Shown here piece by piece: positions 1 through 8,800 of a DNA stretch of 64,000 nucleotides. Origin of the DNA: Gnomoniopsis sp. IMI 355080 (lineage: Eukaryota; Ascomycota; Sordariomycetes; Diaporthales; Gnomoniaceae); contig JAPEVC010000107.1 in NCBI GenBank assembly GCA_027946555.1, positions 1-64,000 on the forward strand, in the 5' to 3' direction. The notes under the pieces were generated by a model. That model worked only from the letters and a program-made list of their open reading frames with translations, was not told where the DNA came from and did no database searches. The stretch's first letter is position 1. Each line of letters opens with the position of its first letter. The translations under genes were made by a program, and so were the position numbers.

Positions 1-626
1 GAACGATACGGGGGCGAGGGAGGTACCCTCGACGTCTGTCATTGATGGTCATTGCTAGAATGGGGAGGACGATTATTGATATAGTATCCTTCGGGCGCTG
101 GCGGAGGCTGACGGGCGCCGGCAGCAGGTGAAAAGCATCTGAAGCGACAGGGGCGCTGACATCATTATGGCGCCGACATCGTTGGTGATATCCATTCGAA
201 CAACTCCAACTGAGTTGTGGTCAGGGTCCCTTCTTCTCTCTCTTTTTCTTTGCATTCGCATAATCAACCACATTTGGGCCACGTATTCTTCGCTTGCAAT
301 ACCGCATCACTTTTTCCTTTCGTCATAAGCACTGAACATATTCTTCTTCTCTTCGTTCACAAATCCATATTCCTTCCTGCGACTGACGATCATTGCTGGC
401 CGAGTCAAACTCACTTGCCGAGCTGACAGAGACGTCCACTCCGTTTGTCAAACCGACATCCCAACCCCCCTTCGCCGATTTGATACCGCACCACAGTTCC
501 TTTGAGACAGTCATCCCTCCTCACAAACAAGAAAATACCTCTCCTTCTACCTCACTGCTCATACTTTCTGTTGTCGCGGCCGCCAACGGAGACCACCAGG
601 TCAGCTTCACACCTTTTGACGTCAAC
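1..626. promoter_or_regulatory. Upstream region and 5' leader of the first gene
   Basis: No gene is supported here. The stretch has pyrimidine-rich runs around 228-252 and 325-375, typical of fungal promoters and 5' leaders. An open frame continues upstream of the chosen start codon at 627, with another ATG at 393. That part reads as low-complexity Ser/Thr/Pro sequence and looks like leader rather than protein. Confidence 0.4.
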
Positions 627-700
627 ATGAACGCCAACGCCAACGTCAACGTCAATGTCAACGCCAACGTCAACGCCAACGCCAACGCCAACGTCAACGC
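621..700 (+). repeat. GTCAAC/GCCAAC hexanucleotide repeat spanning the start codon
   Basis: About 13 copies of a 6-bp unit (GTCAAC or GCCAAC, one variant GTCAAT) run through this stretch and encode Asn-Val and Asn-Ala dipeptides. The proposed start codon at 627 lies inside the array, so copy-number change would alter the N-terminus without shifting frame. Confidence 0.85.
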
Positions 701-2048
701 TCGTGGCGAGTACGCCAAGATTAACGAGGTCTTCCGTCGCATGGGCGCGAGTTCCGCGAAGCTGGGCCAGCATTGGAGCACTGTTAGGGCTCTGGTGGAC
801 AATGGCAAAATGGTCGCCGCCGATGTGGAGAATCTTCTCGCCATCAGAGAGGCCCTGAAACGAAAGCAGGTGCCTATTGATGCGGTGCTGTGGACCGAGT
901 TGAACGAGCTCCTGGCCTTGCCAGCTGAGGGTTGGTACCACGCCGTCAAGAAAGGCGCCAGACGTATTCGAAAGAGCGTCGTCAATCGTCCAAAGGTGAC
1001 TGGTTTTGGAAAGTACGGATTCCCCCACCGTCGACATGAGAGAGGCTCCGAGCCACACGCATATGCCGGACCTGAAGATCTTGCCAACGTCCGAGAGGGT
1101 CCAGCGACCGCTGACGGAAAGGGCCCGATCGACCCAAACGACCCCCCCGTGCAAATGACCACGTCTCAACTACCCCACTTCAACATACAGACGGTTGAGT
1201 ACCCATTCCTCGGACCTAAAGGAATGCACCCGCTCCGCATGGCTCCCGATGAAGATGCCTACGAGGTGCAGATTCCATACCCTGGCGGCGAATATGTCAC
1301 GGCACCTGGATGGCTATTCGAGATGGACGGCAACCAACGTTTCAACCTCGACCCTGTCGGGCATATCTTCTTGCGAGAATTGGCCGTCGGCCAGGTCAGG
1401 CGTTGGTCTCTCCCAGCGCATGTTGTGCGATCAGTTGTTGCCGGTCTGCGACGCTGTGATTTCCGGTTCACGTTCAGTTTCCAGAGGAGCATCGAGAACC
1501 TGCGCCTGTCTGGAAAGACGCACAACCGCAAGTTCTCCCTGAGGGATATTGAGGTATCCCTTGGTTTCGCTTTCTTTTCGGCGAAGGAGCACAACAAGGC
1601 GAACTGCATCTTGGAGCACCTGACCCACAAGAACTGTCAAGAGGTCGCCGTCTACCACTACACCTACGACATTCGCCGGAACGAGGCCACTGGAGAGGAT
1701 GAGGTGATCAGTCGTGACGGTACGGGTCGTAGACTGGAGATCGACGTCGGCGAACTGTATGGGAGCCAGTCAAGGCCCATCAAGGTCTCGAAGAAGAAGA
1801 CATCGAAGTGGACGAGGCAGGTTTTGTGGACCCGGGCGGGTAGCTCGCCTGATGGGGTGCCTATCTACGAATGTCAGTCGACGAAGTTCTATGGTGTGAG
1901 GGAGGAACTGGAACGCCTACAGCAGCAACAGTTCGACATCATCGCGGAGATTGACGAAGATGCCGCATCTGGAGTTGTTGCGAAGTACAATCCGTCCATT
2001 ATAGACTTGGGCCCCCACGACGACGAGCGCGCCTTGCCTGCGATTTGA
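627..2048 (+). CDS. Uncharacterised protein with N-terminal Asn-Ala/Asn-Val repeat
   Basis: I do not recognise this family. From the ATG at 627 the frame gives 473 residues in one exon. The protein opens with about 13 Asn-Ala/Asn-Val dipeptides and continues into a folded-looking, basic and aromatic region. A segment near residues 30-120 is predicted helical, and a Lys/Arg-rich patch lies near 105-135. The C-terminal half has regular hydrophobic/charged alternation without transmembrane segments. No signal peptide or catalytic motif is visible. An in-frame ATG at 393 would add 78 residues; I prefer 627 because the upstream part looks like untranslated leader. The frame is long, stop-free and has ordinary codon use, so a real gene is likely while the function is unknown. 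Confidence 0.75.
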   Translation: MNANANVNVNVNANVNANANANVNARGEYAKINEVFRRMGASSAKLGQHWSTVRALVDNGKMVAADVENLLAIREALKRKQVPIDAVLWTELNELLALPAEGWYHAVKKGARRIRKSVVNRPKVTGFGKYGFPHRRHERGSEPHAYAGPEDLANVREGPATADGKGPIDPNDPPVQMTTSQLPHFNIQTVEYPFLGPKGMHPLRMAPDEDAYEVQIPYPGGEYVTAPGWLFEMDGNQRFNLDPVGHIFLRELAVGQVRRWSLPAHVVRSVVAGLRRCDFRFTFSFQRSIENLRLSGKTHNRKFSLRDIEVSLGFAFFSAKEHNKANCILEHLTHKNCQEVAVYHYTYDIRRNEATGEDEVISRDGTGRRLEIDVGELYGSQSRPIKVSKKKTSKWTRQVLWTRAGSSPDGVPIYECQSTKFYGVREELERLQQQQFDIIAEIDEDAASGVVAKYNPSIIDLGPHDDERALPAI

Positions 2049-3326
2049 TGGCCTCCAGGCCTCCTGGCCGATAAGGTTACGATCTTAGTCCGTCTCCTGC
2101 GGCTTGGTGTTGTGATGGTGTCTGCACGGACCACTTGCGCTCCCAGCCTGTCGTTTGCACCAATCAGATTCCGACAGTCGCCGGTGCAGTCCGTCAGCCT
2201 CTGTCAGCACATGCGCAGCGCGCAACGCGCTCACTTTAGACGAGGTTGCTCCATCGCCACGCATTCTTTCCTTCATCGGCATACGTTGGCTATCTACTTG
2301 AACAGAGACACTCTCTGATTTTTCTTCTCTTTGATTTTGCTTTTGAGGTTCCCTTTTTTTTCCTTTTTTTTCCTTGTGCGGTTATCATGGGAGTACAGGA
2401 CTTTTCGATTTGCGGTTATCATGGAAGCACAGATTTGACTACGGTGACAGGTCACACATGGGATTCTTTTTGCGGTTATCATGGGACAGCAGATTTGACT
2501 ACGGTGACAGGTCACATATGGGATTCGTTTTGTGGTTATCATGGGAACACAGATTCGGCTATGGTGACAGCCTTACAGGTCAGAGATGGCATACGGGTTA
2601 CTTGGGAGGGGGGTCCGGACTGGCACGGGGACCGGGCAAGTTTTTTTAAAGACTTATGATGAGTTTCGTTTGGGTTTTCTTTCTTTTCCATCTTTACCAA
2701 CACCACATTCATTTGGGATCACCTTTTGGAGGGCACGGGAGCCCGCCAATTCATTCATCTTTCTTGGGCATCGGGGCCTCGGCCCTGAGGAGATAGGACA
2801 TAGTGTGCATGTGAGGAAGGCACAGCTGACGAAGTCTGACGGAGGACGAAAGCGGCCGTCGGGGGGCGGCTGCTCGCCATCAGATGTAGCCAGAAACAAT
2901 AAATACACATAACCACACCCTCCTTGAAGACCAAACCTTCTTTTTTCATGATGGAGACACTTATATTTGAAGTCGGGACCTGATCCATCTTCCAAACCAA
3001 GGATCTTGTCTCTATCATACCACCAGACTCTCTTCCTCTCTCCTCGGGCGCATGTTTATGTGAAACGATCATATCGTCAAACTCGTGTTGGAAATTGGCA
3101 CCGGCACTGGCCAACACTAGTTTGGCATTGCCATGGCCTTCAGCCGGAGCTGTCCACTCTCTTCAACTTTATCTCATACATATTCAATTGCTACGATTCT
3201 TATAAGGTGTGTAAATCCTGAGGCCGTTCACATGTGATTGCTCTGGTGCTGTATCTGAACTATTCGAGAATATGTTTCCTAGTACTGCATAATGTTATAA
3301 TGCTACCACTCTAGTATTCGCCTTCA
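2049..3326. other. Intergenic region with a minisatellite; no supported gene
   Basis: Beyond the 60-bp tandem repeat listed separately, this stretch has T-rich tracts at about 2320-2375 (two runs of eight Ts) and no convincing gene. Short open frames lack recognisable domains or splice structure. The first part is probably the 3' untranslated region of the gene ending at 2048. Confidence 0.5.
2377..2570 (+). repeat. 60-bp minisatellite, about 3.2 units
   Basis: Units begin with TGCGGTTATCATGG at 2411, 2471 and 2531 (the last reads TGTGG). A truncated 34-bp unit sits at 2377-2410. The 2411 and 2471 units are nearly identical. Each has the dyad GTGAC-AG-GTCAC in its middle, and the dyad is broken in the last unit. 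Because 60 is a multiple of three, the array stays open in one frame and would encode a 20-residue repeat beginning Cys-Gly-Tyr-His-Gly. I see no independent sign that it is translated. Confidence 0.85.
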
Positions 3327-3581
3327 ATGACTATCCACTGCAACACAATCTTCACCGAGTCAGGCTGGGACCAAACGGCGAAGAACTTCACCGGCTACGG
3401 TCTCCCGATTTTCCTCTCCGAGTATGGCATGGCTGCATCAAGGGAAGCGCCTTGCGCCCAGTTAACAAAAGCCTCGGATCAAGAGAATGGGCTAGTGGAA
3501 GTGGCACCAGTAACAGAGCCCTTGGTAAAACTTTGGACACCGCTCTTAGCGGCACCGCCACCGAAATTCAATCTAGAATAA
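3327..3581 (+). pseudogene. Remnant of a GH72 beta-1,3-glucanosyltransferase
   Basis: The frame reads SGWDQTAKNFTGYGLPIFLSE, which matches the conserved region after the catalytic core of GAS/GEL enzymes (family pattern SGWDxKxKNFTxYGxPIFLSEYG). Those enzymes elongate cell-wall beta-1,3-glucan at the cell surface. A further short match, DQENGLVEV near 3478-3504, corresponds to the family segment that normally lies about 30-40 residues further on, so material between is missing or altered. No start, signal peptide, catalytic glutamates or C-terminal GPI region was found nearby. This is a decayed fragment of about 80 codons. It could alternatively be a short exon of a gene I failed to assemble. 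Confidence 0.6.
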
Positions 3582-5837
3582 GCCTCACATGCGCGATAGC
3601 TCTCATCGCGGCGGTACATAATAATTATGGTGCATGTCCTCGCTTAACTCACGCCTTGCTTCCTTACGCTCGGCCTAGTTCTTTGTCGGCCTCCCTTCGT
3701 TCTCGACGGCGTCGCGAAGAATTGGGTCATGAACTGAATGGTTGAGTCAACCGTGCCGATTCTGAGATATGTCGACCATCTCAATTTGATGTTCACACTG
3801 ACGACGCCCGCGGTGCCGAAGGAAAAGTGACGGCATAGCTTAACGAACTGCGAATATTTGAATTTCAAACCGTTGGCAGAACAAACAAAGCACAGGTTAT
3901 GGAAGTCGCAGGTGGTCTTTCACATTTGACCGGTCCGATGGCAGACATGCACGAAAGCTGTGCTGCTAAATACCCCAATAGGCATTGACGATGCCATGTG
4001 TCACACGTCTTAAAATAGATTATTGACCAAGTTTGAAGGCCGGGTCGACATTCAAGTCCTTGACCACGGACGCGGTATTAGTAGAACCATGGCCACGAGC
4101 AGACGCCGCGATAGTAGTAATATCGTACCCACTGAAGCCCCCATCAGTATCCTCCCAATGGCAGGAAACTCTTCGCTGGGCGATTGACCAGGAAAAGATT
4201 GGGAGACTCCGGAGTCAGAGTCAGGCTCTTCCCAGATTGCACCCCATCCGCTCAATTGAAATATGTAGAACTCTTGGCTGAGTTTGAGGGGCAGAGAGGC
4301 CAGGTCCCTGCCATCGATTTCGAGGGCAAGAGCGGATTTCCGCATCCTGCCATTGCATTACTAAGAGACGCTACGGTGTACGACTTGCGCAGAAGGAAAC
4401 TTTTTGGGTTGTGATGGGCATTGCAATGGGCGTCGTTATCACATACGTTATGTTTCATGCCTTGCAACACGTCCTACAATCTCTGGCCAATGGATCGAAG
4501 ACTGAATCAATACCAACTCAGAGTCACTTCGCTTAGTGATTCCGAATAGTCCAAAAGTTTGGGCTGCATGTGCAGAGTAGTTAGCGACGCCTTTTTTTTC
4601 TTTTTTTCTTTGTGAGTCGAGGCTCGATTCTGGTTGAAAAAGACACAGCCCCTTCGTAAACCGTCGACCAAGTGGTTAGCTATGCACTGTCTGGTGCAAT
4701 GCGCCCGGAACTGTTGGACCGGAATCAGAGACTTTGAGGACGGCTTCTCGGCAAGGCAGGTGTCATGGTGAGGCTGGACAGATCATTGCAGAGGGGGAAC
4801 AGGCTGTCGTCAAAGATGAGTAAGTATTTGATCATAAAACCGTGGTTCCGATGGGCTTGCACTTCTCTAAGAGTCATTCCCTTCACGGTCTCTTCGTCTT
4901 GAAAAAAAGTAGACCAAAACACCACCTGCATGACAGTCCCGCCTCATGCCATAGCTTGTTATGATAATGGACTATCAATGGTGGCAGCAAGATTGCAGAC
5001 TAGAATGATCTGAATGTATACCGAGGTTCTTGATTCGATATATAAGGTCCAAAGAGGACATGTACTTGCATGTGCTATGAGCCACAATATAAAAACGCGG
5101 CACAAGGAGGGGCAGAGCGACGTGAGCGAGATTATAAGAAATATATAGTAAAATTGGTACAGTAAATCGTGAGAGTACCCCGAATACGTAAGTTTGGAAT
5201 CGTGTGAGACCTGTCCATGTGCCTAATAATAATTCAAACAATGTTTGGTGCCTATAAACCAACATGACAGGAGAAAGTAATCATATCTTGGGGCCTGAAG
5301 ATGGGGTTTAGCAGTTGAGGAGGATGATGGATGCGGGGAGAACCTCACGTTTGACCCAAACTTGGGCATACTTGGACCTGTTTATCTGGGAGAATAGCGC
5401 TCTGTCCAATAGGTGCCAAACAATCGTGTTTGTTCCATAGCAATATATACACCATGTGATCTGGACAAGAACATGTGCTGTGGGGTGAGGGGGGGGTGGT
5501 TGAGCGACAAGAGTCTTCAGCGCAATTTAAATGATAAGAATGGGAGTAGAGTTCCCCGGACATCGCTGCGTTATGGAACGGCACTGAGTGACTGAACATT
5601 GATGGACAAAGGAAACCGAGTCTGAGATTGATTGACGGCTCTAATTTACACTGGTGCCCCCGATGTCAACCTCCTAGCCACAGCATGACATCTCTCGAAT
5701 CCCATGCACCGAATCATGAAGGCCTTCTCTCTCTAGCTGAAATGATTTGCAGAACGAGCTAGAAACTGTAGACACATTACGTGTCCCAAAAGATGACCCG
5801 CTCCAACTTGCTCCATGTCATAGCATAACAGAAACAT
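3582..5837. other. Intergenic region; no supported gene
   Basis: About 2.2 kb without a gene I can defend. A 76-codon frame at 4184-4414 (+) has mixed composition but no recognisable motif and could be more decayed coding DNA. The part next to 5837 is the 3' flank of ATP1. Confidence 0.4.
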
Positions 5838-8800
5838 TTAGGAGTTGAAGCTCTTGACGAAGCTCTGAGTGACATCCTTCAGCTTGGCCTCGGTCTCCTT
5901 GCTGAGCGCACCCTCCTTGTCGATGGTAGCCAACAGCTCGGACTCATTGGTCTTGAGGTGGGCCAGGAAGTCAGCCTCCCAAACGAGGATCTTGTTCACG
6001 GGAATATTGTCGAGGAATCCATTGACACCAGCGTAGATCAAGGGAACCATCTCATTGACGGCCATGGGCGAGTACTGCTTCTGCTTGAGGAGCTCGGTCA
6101 ACTGTAGAGAAGCACATGATTAGCAAAGTTCGCAAATGAAGAGAATTTCAATTCACTTACACGTTCACCTCGGTTCAAGGTCTGCTTGGTAGCGGCATCC
6201 AGGTCGGAGCCGAACTGAGAAAAGGCGGCAACCTCACGGTACTGAGCCAGGAAGAGCTTCAAGGAGCCCGCAACTTGCTTCATCGCCTTGAGCTGAGCAG
6301 CAGAGCCAACACGCGAGACAGACAGACCGACGTTGATGGCAGGACGAATGCCTTTGTAGAAAAGTTCGGCCTCGAGGAAGATTTGTCCATCAGTGATGGA
6401 AATGACATTGGTGGGAATGTAGGCAGACACGTCGCCTCCCTGAGTCTCCACAATGGGGAGCGCAGTCATGGAACCTCCACCGAGCTTGTCATTCATCTTG
6501 GCGGCACGCTCAAGCAGACGGGAGTGCAAGTAGAACACGTCTCCTGGATAGGCCTCACGTCCTGGAGGGCGACGTAGCAGCAGGGACATCTGTCTGTAGG
6601 CAACGGCCTGCTTGGAGATGTCATCCAAGACTAGCAACGAGTGTCTGCCACTGTCGCGGAAGTACTCAGCCAGAGAAGCACCTGTAAAAGTTAGAGGAGG
6701 ATTAGTATGTTGAAGGTTGAAAGTTGAAAGACTTGTGATGATATGACAGCATAGTTGGAACTTGAGTTGTAATGGTGTTGTACGACATGCGTAAGTTGTT
6801 CGATCAGACATGTAAGGCCGCCACTGGCAGCTATAGCTGTGGGGGTTTGAAGAATTTGGTGATGAGGGTTTTCTGGGGCGCAGCCTTGGATTTCGGCTTG
6901 CGAATCTTGGAAGAGAACAGCTTGCTGGAGGAGGGCACCGCCTTGGAAGAGGACGGCGCCTTGGAAGAGGACGGCGCCTTGGAAGAGGACGGCTTGCTGG
7001 AAGGGAACAGCTTGCTAGAGGAGGGTACCGCCTTGAAAGAGAACAGCTTGTTGGAGGAGGAAACCTGGTTAGAGGACATCGCCTTAGAGGAGGGCAGCTT
7101 GCTGGAGGAGGACACCTCATTGGAAGAGGGTACCGCCTTGGAAGAGGACGCCGCCTTGGAAGATGACAGCTCGTTGGAGGAGGACACCTCATTGGAAGAG
7201 GGTACCGCCTTGGAAGAGGACGCCGCCTTGGAAGAGGACGCCGCCTTCGAGGAGGACACCTCGTTGGAAGAGGGTACCGCCTTGGAGGATGACAGCTTGC
7301 TGGAGGAGGACACCTCATTGGAAGAGGGTCCCGCCTTGGAAGAGGACGCCGCTTTGGAAGAGGACGCCGCCTTGGAGGAGGACACCTCATTGGAAGAGGA
7401 CACCGCCTTGGAAGAGGACAGCTTGCTGGAGGAGGACACCTTGTTGGAAGAGGACACCGCCTTGGAAGAGGACACCGCCTTGGAGGATGGCAGCTCGCTG
7501 GAGGAGGGCATTGCCAAGGCAGTGTTGGTGGAGGTGTAGCCAGGGGCTACGACGGCCGTAGTGGTAGAGGACGGCAGCTTGCTGGAAGATGAAGCCTCAG
7601 TGGAGGATGATGATGCCTTGGTCGCGGCGACAGCCGTATTGCTGCTGGAAGACGACGACTTGCTCGCGGCGACCTTGTCCAAGTGTCCTTTCGTCGCCTC
7701 ATGGATCTTGAGTTTCGCAGGACTGGCGACAGGTAGATCACATGTGACACAAACGTATAGTCTGGCAGCTATCATCCGAGCAACAGACCTCGCAGCACTC
7801 GCAGCACTGGCAGACTGGGGAACACCATTGACTATCCTCCGGTGCGTTTTTGAGCCCTTGTGCTTCTTCAGAGCACTTGGTGAATCGCAGGCCACGTCGC
7901 ATATCTCATAGTAATACGTCTTGGCCTCGACGACAGCACGTTTACGAGTTCGTTGTTTCTCGGCTCCGAGGACGGGATCCTTGTTGTAGGATCTCATCGC
8001 GTTGTCGGCATTTCTTCGACGATATTCGACGGGGTTTTCCCTGATCTGGCGCTCATGATGCCTTCGTGCAGCTGCTCGCTGGTAGGAATACCACGCCTCA
8101 GGATCTGCTGCAATGCGGCGGCGGCGAAGGGCCCTGCCATACACATTCTGTTGCTCGCGGAAGGCCACACGATCCTCGGCGATCCTCCTTGCTTTGTACG
8201 CACGGCCGTGAAGACGATCTACCTCAAGAGAATGTGCTACACGCAGGGCGAACAACTCGAGCCTCTGTGTTGGGGACAAAGGGAAGTACTCCTCGCCACG
8301 AATGTGCTCTCGCAAGGCTGGATGACTGCAAAGAGGACCGAAGTCGACGTCTTGGCGGCGCCATGGCACCAAACTTGCGACGAAAACATCTCCCCTTCGA
8401 AATGTAGACACGAAAAACATTGCCGTGAAGAGGGTTTCCAGGACTAAAAAGCATGCCCGGACCTCGAACATCGTAGTTGCAGTCGGAATGGGACACCAGC
8501 AGAGCAGACCAGTATGGACGATCTCATATCCATTATTGAGGGCACGCTCAACATAGCGGGGAAGGCATACTCCCCCAAAGTAATCGGCCTGGCGGCCTTG
8601 CCAGCCAGTCTTCAGCCTGGTAGCAGACCCAAGATACACCAAGTCTGGTTCACCTGCCTTGCGAAGGACGTGAACATAGAGTGCCCAAATCTTCCCCGCG
8701 ATGAGGCGCAAGGTAAGAAAGTAGTCCACACCGGGCGGGGAGGTTGACCATAGCTGCATCTGGAGGCCCCGAGCAAACTTGAGAGAGCAGGAGTTCAAAA

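Noticed and set aside
393..626. N-terminal extension of the first gene
   Set aside because: The frame is open but has the low-complexity, pyrimidine-rich look of a leader; the ATG at 627 is preferred, without proof.
6772..7539. 255-codon plus-strand frame rich in Leu-Glu-Glu-Asp repeats
   Set aside because: It is the opposite-strand reading of the 18-bp Ser/Lys repeats of the nested gene; a period divisible by three keeps several frames open at once.
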